Origin: Acanthaster planci
Taxonomy: Eukaryota; Echinodermata; Asteroidea; Valvatida; Acanthasteridae
Reading direction: 5' to 3'
DNA length: 64,000 nt
NCBI RefSeq assembly: GCF_001949145.1
Contig: NW_019091450.1
Location: forward strand, 1,658,802 to 1,722,801
The notes beneath the pieces were generated by a model, which worked only from the letters and a program-made list of their open reading frames with translations, searched no databases and was not told the DNA's origin. A program made the position numbers and the translations under genes. Position 1 is the stretch's first letter. Each line of letters starts with the position of its first letter. This document shows positions 1 through 13,200 of this stretch, piece after piece.

Positions 1-499
1 CAGCAGACTCATTACACACGAAGCAACTTGAAGCAACAGGCCTACATTGTACTAAACACAAAATATCTCACACAGTTTAGTGGACAGGTGTAACAGTGAA
101 CACCAAACCTTATCTCATTGCGTCTATTTTTGTAACCGTAAAGAAATGTCGAAAAACGCATAGACCTTCATTGATGTTTTGCCAACCAGCTTTACACCTC
201 TTCGATTTGAAACTACAGTTACCGAAATTGCTAGGCCTACACACAACCATCGTAGAACATGCAAACTGCGTCGAGAATTAATCAGCACATAAACATAACG
301 AAAGACAATCTCAGTAAGGTATCAAAGTCTTGGGTCGCGGATGGATCGAAGTTATTTTCTGAAAACGACAATCCAAGTTTTTCATACACAAAAGTATCCT
401 CAACCGAGGTAATACTATCGTTTCTAAAATGCTGGCACTTAATGGAATCCGTAGCCCTGAAGTCGAGTGGGTTGTCGGATTCGGCACCGACAAATGATT

Positions 500-1090
500 G
501 GGCATCAACTGCGTGCACAGTAAACACGGTGGCGACTGGGGTGTCAGTAGACAGGGCATCGACCGGGTTGTCGGTAAATAAGGCATCATCTGGGTTGTTA
601 GCAGACGGGACATGGACTTGGTTGTCGGTTAACAAGGCATCGACTGCGTTGTCAGTAGACAGGACATGCACTGGGCTGTCAGTAGACAAGACACCACCGG
701 AGTTGTTGGTATACTGGGCGTTGACATGTAGACAGGGCACCTATTGGGTTGGCAGCAGACAGGGCACCAATTGGGTTGACAGCAGACAGAGCATCTACCG
801 CGTTGGTAGTAGACTGGGCACCGATTGGGTTGACAATAGACAGGGCATCGACCGGGTTGCCAGCAGACAGAGCGTCCACCGCGTTGGTAGTAGACTGGGC
901 ACCGATTGGGTTGACAGTAGACTAGGGCATCAACTGAGTTGTTGTAGACAGGGAATTGACTGGGTTGTCAGAAGATAAGGCACTGACTGGGTTAGAGTAG
1001 ACAGGACGTTGTCATGAGTAGCCTTCGGGGGATGTCAACTGGGTTATCAGTAGACGCAGCATCGATCGTGTTGACAGTAGACTTCGAAGT
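500..1090. repeat. 27-bp minisatellite, about 20 diverged units
   Basis: Units of exactly 27 bp, for example GTAGACAGGGCATCGACC followed by GGGTTGTCG, with about 10-35% divergence. Some units recur in a higher order of three (81 bp): compare 786-866 with 867-947. Read on the minus strand, units give nine-residue repeats such as NPVDALSTD and NPIGALSAA. Confidence 0.85.
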
Positions 1091-1464
1091 TGATGGGAAC
1101 TCACAAATAGCGTGTCGATTATAATCACACTGGCTGTCATACATGCCACTGAAGTTCGACCCACCGTCAAAATATTACAGTGGCTAACATTACCCTGAGG
1201 AAAGCCAATAATATGCCGGCGATCTTCCCCACAGGGCGATGCTGACATATTGAAACAGCCAATAGAGTTTAGAGTTTTCATCAAAGAAATATCAAATTTT
1301 GGGTAGTTCGGTTAAGACCTTATATCTATCATCTTTTGTTGATCAGACTGGACTCATCACGGGTTGCAGTACTATTGGTGCCAAAAAGCTGTCTACTATT
1401 ATCAGTCGCGTATAAAAGCGAATTGAATAAATCTCAACCCCGCGCAATACAGACAATTCACAAT

Positions 1465-1572
1465 AGTTTGCAACACGTTGGCCAATCATGACGTGCAAAA
1501 TCTGTCGACTCAATGCGCGTCGGAAAGGTCGACAGATTTCGCGTGTCGTGATTAGCCAACGCGTTGCAAACT
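1465..1572. repeat. 44-bp imperfect inverted repeat (hairpin)
   Basis: Bases 1465-1508 pair with 1529-1572 with about seven mismatches, around a 20-base loop. The arms run AGTTTGCAACACGTTGG inward to AAATCTGTCGA. It could be a small fold-back element. Confidence 0.8.
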
Positions 1573-3287
1573 CTTGGAAGCGCACCCGTATTAAACTACA
1601 AACTGAAAATAAAGCGCTATTGAATACAATTACATTGGTTCGACTTTAATATCGAGGTCTCTGTCTCAGTCTTGTTCCTGCCTAACGAATTGCACGACTG
1701 ACGGAGAGCGTTCTGTTGACATCAGAATTGTTGGTTTTCCCGAAAAATGCCGCAATAAGTTTGATATGAATAAATACCATAGAAGGAAAAACAGTCTCTA
1801 TTTTTTCTGGTGTGCAAAATGGTCGTTAGATGTTATTTGTAATCACGGAGCCTTGTGGTTGTTTCCATAAGGTTCTCCAGGGAGCGAGTATAAAAATGTT
1901 GCCTTAGGGGTGCAGGCACCTGACTCACAGTAGACGTACGCGTAAGAAATAACAGGCAATTATGTGTCACTGACCAACGAAATCAAACGTTTTCGTTTTC
2001 CATTTCGGTTTCCAAAATATAGGACGGATGCATTTAATTGGGCTTTCTCCAAGCAAAAGCTAACACTAACATGTTGGTACACATATTTTAACTGAAAAAA
2101 AGTGCCCAAAAGACTAAAATGGTGGATATAAAATGGGGCAACTTGAAAATAAGTTACTGCGTAATTCATTTTGAGTGCATTCTGTTTGGCATGGACAATA
2201 CAGTGTGTCCTCCTAAAATGGTGCGAACAAAATAAAGCCCATTTTAAACATAAAATGTCAACCTACCGATGTTTATAAATTATACGGTTTTAAAGACGAC
2301 AATCTTGGCTTGATGATGCTTTCTATTTCAACTATATTAACTTTTGTTGCTCCAGAGATGCATCGCAGTAAATACAGCAATTTAGTCTGATCACATAAAC
2401 TAATGGCGCTTGTATTCAAATTTGACAGCACTGTGTGCTAAAACGTGCGGACCAGTAAACCCTTTTTTTTACTGAAAAGTTAAAAGAAAAATTCAAACTC
2501 AGTTTTGAATATGAACAGCATTAGCTAGCTTATTTTGGGGACACACTCTATATCCCATCGGATTGCATGAAACTCAGAAACACGCCAAAGATGTCTGACC
2601 AATTCACACATATATTTTGCTTCACATTAATGCATTACATTACTGTTTTCCCTCTTGCTATTTACCCAACAGTTTTGAAAGCCGTGTTGTGCCCACCTTT
2701 TCTCAAATTAAAGGTCAAAATATCTGACCTCCTGCTCTCTTAAATATGTAAATTAGTTGACGATTTCAATGTCTTACATTTTTATGACTGACTTACATGA
2801 AACCGTACTTGCCATGTCTGCCACACCACAAGTCATGCTCGAATATATCCCATATATACACACACTGAAAAATGTCATCATTCCAAAAACAAAAAAAATA
2901 TCAAGAATACCAGACGGATGCTTCTGATACAAATTTACAGTTGCATCAATGTTTATATACATGTTCATTCATTTCAAATAAACAAAAGTGGTCTGTGCTC
3001 TGCTTTCCTGCAAAAGATTCTTCATATGTTCAGTATGTTTTAATGTTAAAATATAGTACTGTACAGGTATTAACAAGGATTTGAACACTGAGGGATCTTC
3101 TTGTGTGTGTATCCAATGGGAAATGATATCCCCAAACCTTGGCAACTTTAAAAACCAGCGTAATAAGGCACCAATTTGTACACAAAATTAAATTCAGGGT
3201 TTATGAATGTCATATCAGGATTTACCACATCGTGATTAAGCACCAGTGTACCATAAGCTCTGCATTGGTCTAGGCAAGGTTCCCACA

Positions 3288-3600
3288 GAAATCTGAAATC
3301 CAAATTCCATGAGTTTTCCAAGACTCAAATATGACAATTTACAAAGCATTTATTGCCATTTTGATGACAAATGCTGTTTGAAGTGGAAGACTGCCATAGT
3401 GTGATTGACAAGGATTGCCTGCAAATTTATCAATATGACATAAGTGACCCATCAAAAGTAACCCTTGCATGATCTTGAGTTTCATGACTTTTCTTCTCTG
3501 TTATCAGGATTCCAGGGCAGCCCAATTTTTCCATGAATTTGTAGAACATATTTTTCCCAGGATTTTTTCAGGATATCCACGACCGTTGAAACCCTGTCTG
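3288..3600. repeat. Dispersed repeat, copy 1
   Basis: Shares ordered blocks with 18566-18930: GGTTCCCA, GGAAGACTGCCA, CATCAAAA, TGCATGAT, TTCATGACTTTT and AGGATTCCAGGGC. Diverged copies in the same orientation, family unknown. Confidence 0.6.
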
Positions 3601-3887
3601 GGTACTCTTATCACTTTCACGGTGCTGGCTTGCACTGGACTGGAGAGCCTTGTACATCATGTTGATGCCAAGCAGTACTAAGGTATGTCAGCTAGATTAA
3701 AGCTCCCTCAAACAGAAAATTCCCGCAAAGATGCCCCAAATTTCAAGAACCTTTGCTTTACTTTAGCATAGGTGTATTTTACAATACACTAGGATTTCTG
3801 CAGGCCCTCTGGGTTTTCGCAGGCCCTCATCAAAGTGACTGCCATGTTTACTAGACAATCTGTCCCTGGATCTGGCCTGCTGTGATT

Positions 3888-4155
3888 GGAATACGGGTAA
3901 TCCCAGAAATTAGGGGTCCAAAAGTGTGACATTTTTGTGTCCCTGTTACATCTAACCTTTGTTATTTGACATGGAAATATCACTGAAATTGATTTCCAAC
4001 TATTACTATTTGTTTGGCAGGTAATTTGCATTAATTCATCACTCTTGGAAATTACAAAATGTGTTCTGAACGTACAAAATCATATGTCAGATATGACAGG
4101 GACACAAATAAAAAATGGAGCCCTAATTTCTGGATATTACTCATACACATTCTAA
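3888..4155. mobile_element. Fold-back (MITE-like) element
   Basis: The left arm (about 3888-3954) and right arm (about 4089-4153) are imperfect reverse complements sharing CCAGAAATTAGGG and TTTGTGTCCCTGT. The middle also folds back (GATTTCCAA against TTGGAAAT). There is no coding capacity. Confidence 0.6.
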
Positions 4156-4656
4156 ATGTTCTGCTTCAATAGTCAGCACACTGCAAAAAAGTACACACCA
4201 ACAAAAGAAAGTCTGCTTAGGTGGCAGAGTAAAGTCAAGATCAGGTTGAACTGGACACAGCTACGAAAGGAGGAACAGCTGAAAAGTAGCATTGGGGTAT
4301 TTTCACTGATGTTGAAATTTCTGAAAACAGTAAGGCTGCTGAGCTTTTAAAAAAGTATTTTTCCCCCTCAAAACCCCAAATCAAATTCTTATTTCTTGTT
4401 TTGGACATTTCAAGCGGGCCAATGTAAATTTTAACAACTTCACTTTTGAACAGCCTATTTCAAAAACTAAAAGAGCACTTGAGATGATAAGGTAAACATT
4501 TTACTTATAATGCAGTAACTCCATACTGACTTCTTAAGCAAATGTGACTGATTTTGTCATAGGCCCGCCCCTTGTCAAATTTTCAGTCAGTGAACATTTA
4601 CACCAAACGAAGGCACCTTGGAAGTCCAGTTCGGGCTGCATGAGATCATTTTTGGG

Positions 4657-4662
4657 TTTATT
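4657..4662 (-). promoter_or_regulatory. Possible RPGRIP1L polyadenylation signal
   Basis: TTTATT on the plus strand reads AATAAA on the minus strand, just beyond the gap that should contain the RPGRIP1L stop codon. The position suits a 3'-UTR signal, but the hexamer is common by chance. Confidence 0.3.
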
Positions 4663-4727
4663 TTCAAAGTGACAAGGACCACAATATACACAGATCCTCC
4701 AGAGATGGAAAGTTTCGACCGGGTCTG

Positions 4728-5336
4728 NNNNNNNNNNNNNNNNNNNNNNNNNNNNNNNNNNNNNNNNNNNNNNNNNNNNNNNNNNNNNNNNNNNNNNNNN
4801 NNNNNNNNNNNNNNNNNNNNNNNNNNNNNNNNNNNNNNNNNNNNNNNNNNNNNNNNNNNNNNNNNNNNNNNNNNNNNNNNNNNNNNNNNNNNNNNNNNNN
4901 NNNNNNNNNNNNNNNNNNNNNNNNNNNNNNNNNNNNNNNNNNNNNNNNNNNNNNNNNNNNNNNNNNNNNNNNNNNNNNNNNNNNNNNNNNNNNNNNNNNN
5001 NNNNNNNNNNNNNNNNNNNNNNNNNNNNNNNNNNNNNNNNNNNNNNNNNNNNNNNNNNNNNNNNNNNNNNNNNNNNNNNNNNNNNNNNNNNNNNNNNNNN
5101 NNNNNNNNNNNNNNNNNNNNNNNNNNNNNNNNNNNNNNNNNNNNNNNNNNNNNNNNNNNNNNNNNNNNNNNNNNNNNNNNNNNNNNNNNNNNNNNNNNNN
5201 NNNNNNNNNNNNNNNNNNNNNNNNNNNNNNNNNNNNNNNNNNNNNNNNNNNNNNNNNNNNNNNNNNNNNNNNNNNNNNNNNNNNNNNNNNNNNNNNNNNN
5301 NNNNNNNNNNNNNNNNNNNNNNNNNNNNNNNNNNNN
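4728..5336. other. Assembly gap (609 N) hiding the RPGRIP1L 3' end
   Basis: A run of unknown bases that interrupts the last visible RPGRIP1L exon. Long open frames drawn across it are artefacts of untranslated N. Confidence 0.99.
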
Positions 5337-7204
5337 TCCACATACGCATAGCCCACGTCCTCACACTCCAGGTCCTGGCTCTCTTCCAGGGGCTCACTCA
5401 CAAGAGTGAATCGGATTCTGGAAATGATTGTGCAAATCACTGTTAAATTGCTTTGTTTTAATACCCTATGCAGTTGTGGGCATTTCCTTTCTCAAATTTC
5501 CCACAGATCTGTGTAAGTTTCATCACAGCAATAACAATTAACAAAAACTCAACATGTTGTAAGTATAGCTGGGAGGTGTGGGAAAAGGTTATCCTAAGTC
5601 GTCCCTTAAAATACTGACGTCGTGATTCCGACTAGCAGAGTGCTTATGACCACGCAAGCCTGACAACATGAGTTAAACAGTCGATTCTCGTTGTTACGAA
5701 ATCCACGGGACCAAGTAGAAATGTTCGTTGTATCTGAAATTTGTTATAGGTGGAATGCAGTACAACGGCTTTGGTGCATTGTTGTACAATGCCACGTACA
5801 TGTACATGCATATGCACGTGTATGCATGTATGTGCATACACGTGAACGCGTAGTTGATGTTATTTATAAAAAAAATCTTAGTTACAATGATTCAAATATA
5901 CATGTATTGTGATGTGTTTAGAATGACAAAATTCACTGTCATTTGAAAACATGTTTAATTTGCATGAGAGATTTAAAAAAGCAAATACAGGTAACAGGAA
6001 TTTTGTACAATGCTTTTTTGCTGCAACAGATTTTTTCCCCATAGAAATGTGCACGTTTTCATCGGGACCACAGACACGCGGAATTTCGTAATAACGAGAG
6101 TCGACTGTAGTCACCAGAGCCACTTTAGAGGTTAAGGGCTTTCCAAAGAATCCTGTACTATGTTGATCAAAAGGAACTCTCCACATTTCTCAAGCACATA
6201 GCGTCCATTTTCAACAGGATGCCAAACCGAGTGCTACAATAAAGGAAAGAGCACAGGTTGCACCTCCTGATACAAACTAACACCAAATTTATAGCAAAAA
6301 TATGGCTCAAAGGCTCATTTTTACAATATCCTTGTTTTACAGAAAAGGGGTCATGGGTCAATGCAGTGGCCTCAACCATTACTACAGGATTGAGGGGGGG
6401 GGCTCAGGTTTTGGTCCAGATGTACTTACTTTCCTTGTGTGACGTCATCCGGGTGCAGCATGCTGACCAGGTAGTCCCTTTGAAGTTTGTTGTTCTCAGC
6501 ATCCACGTGAAACACTGAAAATGAAAGAGATATCAGTAGGTCTACCTTCTCAAAGAACCCGATTTCACATTGAGAGCTTAGATTCAGAGTTGATAAAACT
6601 AAGAAAAACAAACCATCCTAAATAACAAATGTTACCATGTTATGTCAAGGTAAATAATTTAATACTTGACTGATTAACCAGATTACTTCAGTTTCCTGTT
6701 TTGAAAAAAGCAAAATCAAAAATTAAAAAATTCACAACAAAAAGTGTTCAGTTACCAAGAGATGTTCAATGCCTACTAAACTTTTCAATGCTGCCGAATT
6801 TTGGGGTCAAATATTTGCTCATGTGAAATAAAAAAATCCTGTGCACAGAAAAATGACCAAAAGTGTAACAAATATGTTTACTTCTTTGGATGGAAATGTG
6901 AAGCAATCTTCCGTTAGAAAAGAGAATTCAAAAGGAAGCCCCCCCCCAAAAAGCGGTGAAATAGTTTGCTTGAAGACTGAGCACAAAGACGTTGATGGTG
7001 AACAACCCTACCTTTCTTGAAGTTGTAGACAAGATTGTGATATGCCTTGGGTTTGGGCAATGAGAACGGCGTTTCGGTCTCCTCTCCGGACAAGCCCAGG
7101 AAGCGGTACTCAACGTACAGTCTCTGGATGTTAGCATCGTCGATCACTGCCGTGTCTGGTTCCAGACTCAAGTGGAATATGGTCACCGACACCGTGTTCT
7201 CACT
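5337..7204 (-). other. RPGRIP1L: RPGRIP1L exons 31-33: RPGR-interacting domain, incomplete
   Basis: Start of the C-terminal C2-like RPGR-interacting domain: [76 protein letters not shown] and [12 protein letters not shown]. Each aligns with the vertebrate RID. The exon beginning at 5417 runs into unknown bases at 5336. Comparison with human suggests roughly 40 more residues and the stop codon lie in the gap. I found no convincing C-terminal coding sequence on the far side (below 4728). Confidence 0.85.
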
Positions 7205-10200
7205 CTGGCAGTTCAAATATACAACACAACTCTACATCAGGTTTACTTATCTAACACACAGGAATCCAAACTAGCAATCCAACAAACAAGTCAAGTTTCA
7301 CTGTTTACAAACAGAATGGGGTTGGTACTTTCCACTCAGACAAACACCAGCGTGTTTGATTCAAGGCAACCTTTGCACTCTGAAAAGGAAAGAAAAATAC
7401 TTACATTACTGAGTTCTAGCGATCTCTCTGGTGAGAGTAAAAACCTTTGAAATTCTTTCTGAGCTATTTTGGGGCAGGCCACAAAATGAGGAGATCTGAA
7501 TCGGCGTCTGCAGAGCAATGCCACAGGTTCTTGACTCACCGCAGCTGCCGACACGGGTCTGTTCATGGCCGGAGACATGACCACCAGAGCCTCGCTGTCA
7601 CTGGACACGCCTCCATCCTCCAGCTCCCCTTCCATCATCTCCTGCCCGGCATCCCCAGCCCCTACCTCCTCCCTCTCTTCCTCCTCTGACTCCTCCTCTT
7701 CCTCGATGGGTTCTGGAATATCCATCTCTTCTGCAATGGAGTCTTCATCATAGTCATCGTCTGACCCACAAAAGTGGGGAAATTGGCCAAAAATCCGGAG
7801 GTTTGTGAGAAAGTATTACCTTGGTTTGAATTAATACTTTACAGGATTTGGAAGAAAAACTGCAAGAGTGCTCAACAGAACTCAAGAACTTTTTCTAGGG
7901 TCAAAAAATGGGTGCATAATTTCAGATAGGATTCATCTTACCCCCTGCCCCTGGAGCGGACGTGTCTCCAAACATGGTGTCGTCAAACTGCTCCGTCTTT
8001 CCAATCTGACAAACAAAATAAAATCCACATTGGTATGCACAATTTCAAATCCTGCAACTCCCTGTGACTGCCCCTCCTCTGACTAGAGAACACATTTGGT
8101 TATCTTTAATGTCAGAGGTGACTGCATTTGAACCAGATAAATTTCTAGCTGGGCCAATGTACGGCAGTCAGTCCCCACTGCACATCCATTAATTAACCCT
8201 CCATTAATTAATAAAGGTCAGTGCATGGTGCACCAACCATGGAAAAAACTGACAAGAAAAAAGCCAGTCTGTAACTGGAAATGTTTTTACAGCATCAGAG
8301 TATTTTCAGAAATGTACAGGTTTGGGGTATGTAGGGAAAATACTGGATTGAAATTCGGGCTATACTTCACAAATGACATTGTTTTAGGCTCGTGTTACAC
8401 AAACCGTGGACTCAATGATGAAACTGACACAATTAACCTGACTTTATGAAAAGAACAATGCTGGCTAACACATGCGAATCGAGGAGTTTACATGAAGTGG
8501 AAAAAAGACTAAATTTCATAAGATTTCAAATTTCACATGAAACCATCAATGTTCTTTTAAAAATGGAATGAACTGCAGTCAGATGAGGTGTGATAACACA
8601 GAATGCAATCCAATGGGATGGGATGGAATGCGATAGGTAGGACTACGTCAGGTCAGGTCAGGTCAATTCAGAAATCAAAGTGTCACTGCCGGTGACATAC
8701 CTTTTCCTCTTCTTGTCCAAACTCCTCTCTCATCTCCTGGGCAACCAGGTCGTTCACGTCTTCCGCCGAATTATCCACCTGCTCTTGTCTCTTGGACAAC
8801 CCCTCCAGCTCACGCTCTACGTCATCCAGCACGGCGTCCTCTTCGCTGTCGAAGGGGCTCTCCTGGGCCGATGGGCCGGCAGCCTGACCGTCGACCTCCA
8901 GAGTCTGAGTGACACCCAGGATGGGGTTGGCCGGGTTCTGTCAGGTGGAATAATTGAGACCCTTGAGACCCTGATGCATGGTCTAGTTCGCTCCAAGATG
9001 TCTTGCTCAGAAATTCATCCTTTTCTCAGTCGGCATACACTTTGTACACAATGACCCCTTGGTGATACAAGCAGGGGATACTAACGATGTAGTGAACCTT
9101 CTTGGAATGCAAGATGTTGAAAGGTAACAATAGCACATGCCAAGCTATATACAAACTACGCCTTGAACATTTTTCATTTCAACAACTCCGATAACCATTC
9201 TTCTCAACTTTGTGAAGAAAAGAAACTTCCCTATCGTACATATATTCACTTTAACCTCCTTTGAAGCACTAAAATGCAGAAATGTAAACATTCTTGTTTT
9301 TATACTTTCACAAATTTCCATACTCATGAGCCAAACTATCTGTCATCCACAGCAGAGCAGTAGTGTCTCCATAGCTTTGCGCACAAGTTTATACCACATG
9401 TTTCTTGGCCTTAAGTCCTCTTTTCACTTCTTTATTACGTTATGCAGCTTGTTTTGGACAATAGTAATTGCAAACATTTCCTCCAAACTTTGTAGATGGG
9501 TAATCTTGAAGGATAAATCTTGCACTTTTTCTTCTGCTTTTTTTGACAAGGGGTGCCTTGCACGACAGAAGTAAAATAGCAATCTTGAAAACAGACTGAA
9601 GAAAGGATTTCCTAAGAATAAAACACCACCACCTTCTTATCACTTCCACTAAAAAAGAAATACTTGAATCTTGTTCGTATGGCTGTAACATATAGTAACA
9701 TGCATGAAAATAAGTGATGCTGACGTTTCACGGTATACACTCATTTTCTTTAAATAATCTTGAGTGATAAAAAAAGGAAGGAGAAACTGTTCAATGTTTA
9801 CTTGTGAATTATGTCCACATTGTGCACGATATTCAAACAGTGATTTATCCAAAATGAATACAGAAAAAAACGTGAAAAACAAAATTTGCTAGAGAGAAAT
9901 AGACCTTATGACCAATTTTCCTGGGACCTGGTCAAAAGCAGGAACGATGTTTTGATCGTATCTCTTTTTCTGACTGTCTGAACACAGGGGACTCTGCAGT
10001 CATCACATTCCTTTTGTTTTCTGACGTTCTGCGTCAATTTTTACCTCTTGTGGTGGCGGTGTGACAGCAATGACGGGATTCTTGGTGGATTCAGCGGAGG
10101 ACTTCCTTGGCATAGGCTCCTGCCATAGTGACAAATAACAGAGCATTTTAAGAGCTACTGTCAATTTAAGCCGTCACGAGAATTAACGAAACAAACCCTG

Positions 10201-13200
10201 CAATAGGATTTTTATGACTAAATACATGTAGCACAGCTTTCTTTACATGTTATGATAACTTTCCACCTACTTTGCCGAAGCAAAAGGGAGAAATCTTTAG
10301 ATTATCGATAGAATGCTAATGAAGATTTCTATATTCATGAGCCAAAACTTGATGTCATTCAAGGCAGAACAGGACTGTCTCCACAATATCTCTGTACATA
10401 TGGCTGTACAATATACATAGGACCGACTGCACAAGATGTGTGTCCACACTTCGCTACATTCCTTGGGGTATACATTCCACTTTATACTTGGTTTTAATGT
10501 TAAGCAGTTTGCTTTGACACTGTTTCTTCAAAACACTGTTGGTGGGTGATATTTTAAGGATTTTGTTTACACTGTTCTTATGCTCTTTTGCCAAGGAGTG
10601 CCTTGTATGACAACATCAAGATGGCGCCCGTGTGCAGATGTTGATGTCAGTATTTTGTAAGAATTGAAACTCCTTTCACTTCCAATGAATGCAAGTATGT
10701 AGATCTTGATTGTATTGTCGTAACACATAGTAACGTGCATGAAAAGAAATTGAGGGAGATATCCACTGCATGTTTCCTTTAATGCGGGTGTAGCCTCGCA
10801 CTTAGAGTTTATGAATCCATGTAATGGGGTCGGAGGTTCGAATCCAGCTGCTGGTTACATCTTGTGACCTTGGGCAAGTCACTTTACCCCCCTACATTCC
10901 TCTAACTACACAGAAGTATATATGGGTACCTGTTGGGGCCGAGCCTGAATGCGTCCCGATAATGGATTCAAAATTGGTTAGGTGCCATGATAAACAGGTC
11001 AATAATCATAGCACTGATTGATAAATACTATATATCTGACTATAACAAACACAATCATGAAAAGAGCTTATTGTCACATTTTGGTGTCCTCTCGCTTTGC
11101 AAATAAATCTTAGCATTTCACGCTTAAAGATTCAAATTTTACCAAAGGCTGAGATGTTGTCCTCGGTCGAGGCAGGGGCCGAGATTTCTCTCCCCTCCTT
11201 TCACCCGCGTCCGCTTCCGTCGGCTGGCTTCCAGACCGCGGCCTAGGCATGGCAGGTGTGGAGGCCGCCAGCAGTTGTGGCTGCCTCGATGGGGTGGCCT
11301 CGGGTGCGGCTTGAGCGGAGACCGGCTTGATCGGGGGACGGTGCGCGACAACGGGTTCTGGCTTGGATGGGGTAGTTGGTGCAATGGGTGGTTTAGAAGC
11401 CTGAAATTGACATGTTATGAAGTTGGTCAACTCTTAACAGCAGTCTCCATGACACAATCCAGTACATAAACCCACAGCCTCCTCTCCAGCATGACTGATT
11501 TTGAGACTACTGTTTTTGTGAAACTCCACTGGTTAATATTGTTCACACCAATCCCACCAATGAAACTTGGGACTAACCAGTTTCACTATACAATGATGGC
11601 CCACAATATTCATTTGGTTTTGCGTCGGGGATATAAATCTTATGCAAGGTTTTCCCTTACAATGACGTATGTTAATTCACATTATATTCTCAGTGTTGTC
11701 CGAGTTGCGAACACAAATCACTAGCTTTCTCAGGTGGGATTTGAACCCACAATTTTGTGCTTACTACGATGTCTGCACTGGTAAACAGAAGTTGTGGGTT
11801 CGGATCCCACCCGAGAAAGCTTGTGATTTTTTTCGCAACTCAGACCACACCAAGAATACAGTGTGCATATATATGGCAGTTACAGGGCAAAACCTTACAA
11901 TTGATGGCAGCCTACAATTGATGGCAGCCTTTTCTTACATAGTCAGTCTCTCAGTTGATTTTACAAGCGCAGAGTATTTTTCTGAATGGTGGATACAGAA
12001 GTCAGGGTTACCTTTGGTTTGCCTGAGGTCATCTTGGGCGCAAAGTACGTCGAGTGCCATTTCAGCACCATGTCTATGGTGCCATATACTTTGCCGTCGC
12101 TCTGTGGATATGAAACCATACAACCTAATTTGAAGTATTTGAAACTGAAGCAAAAATGAAGAAAATCAGAGAATAATGCCACAAAACAAGAAGTTTTCCC
12201 TTAGATGTACTGCCCAAGAGGAAGACAGTAATGAAAAAAACATACAGTGGAACGTCACTATACCGAACACCGCTATACCCAACACCGCTATACCGAACAC
12301 CGCTATACCGAACATTCGGCTGTACCGAACATTGTCCTTGGCTCCCAATAATTTGTGCACAGAACGTACCGGTACCGAACACTATTCAGTTGCCGTTTGT
12401 AATTCCTGAACGCCAACATGATAAAACAATCGATGTTTTTTTATGTTGGAAAGTGACAAGTGGCCATTATTTTCCCAAGGATTAGAAGGGAAAGCCCCTA
12501 GTTGTCAATGGTATTGAACAGACACTGGTTTTGCGACTCCACATGATCGGCTGTGGAAGAAAACCGCACGTACGCACATGGTGGCATTGCACTAACAATA
12601 GTCTAAAGAGGGTACCACTGATACACAAATCAACCAAGATTTGCCACAGCATGCATCAGAGATCGATCCTGAGCGGTAGTTTCACGATTTTTAGGATAAA
12701 GTTGATATCAATTTTTTTGACTCAAGTTTAAATAAAAAACAAAAATAATTGACAGATACATTTCTAGAAACCTTGAACTTGAATGCAACAGCAAAACATC
12801 ATGAAAACAGCGAACCAAGGTATCACAAGAGGGCGCACTTCAGTTAGACAAGAGAGGGCGCTATTCAACATGGCAACGAAACATTCGGCAGTTAAATTCA
12901 CTATACCGAACGACCGCTGTACCGAACATTTAGCGTGGACCCCGTCTTGTTCGTTATAGCGGCGTTCCAATGGACAATTCATGATACAGTATGCTACCCA
13001 GAGCTCACCACAGAAAGGCCGTATTTCACAGAGCATTTTGTGAGACATGTTCAACAAATTCTATTCACCAGCTGCGCATGGGGAATTTAATTATTTCCGA
13101 TGCTTCCTCAGTGTTTCATGAGATGTGAGGAGAAAACCTTGCCCAGGGTTCCTCAACAGCATGTGAGCTTGAAACCTCTGCTGTTTCAGGGTACACTCCA

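Larger units (their letters stand above)
1..4500. other. Left end, no recognised gene
   Basis: Beyond the repeats listed separately (minisatellite, hairpin, dispersed repeat, fold-back element) I see no coding sequence with family resemblance. The open frames at 259-978 (plus) and 282-740 (minus) are carried mainly by the 27-bp repeat, whose length is a multiple of three. Confidence 0.5.
7540..11400 (-). other. RPGRIP1L: RPGRIP1L exons 26-30: proline-rich then acidic linker (about residues 934-1218)
   Basis: A low-complexity linker between the second C2 domain and the RPGR-interacting domain. Exon 26 is rich in P, S, R and A. Exons 27-30 become strongly acidic, ending in runs such as [13 protein letters not shown]. 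Vertebrate RPGRIP1L has a linker of the same character in the same place but with little residue identity. Exon calls here rest on splice sites and reading frame rather than homology, so they are less certain than the domain exons. The exon at 10119-10045 lies between two copies of a roughly 500-bp repeated segment (see findings). Confidence 0.7.

Noticed and set aside
4534-5440. Long open frames spanning the first gap
   Set aside because: Most of each frame is untranslatable N. Only the last RPGRIP1L exon (5417 down to 5337) is supported.
8680-9054. Plus-strand 124-residue frame
   Set aside because: It is the antisense shadow of the RPGRIP1L exon at 8937-8701, whose minus-strand reading has matching splice sites and phase.
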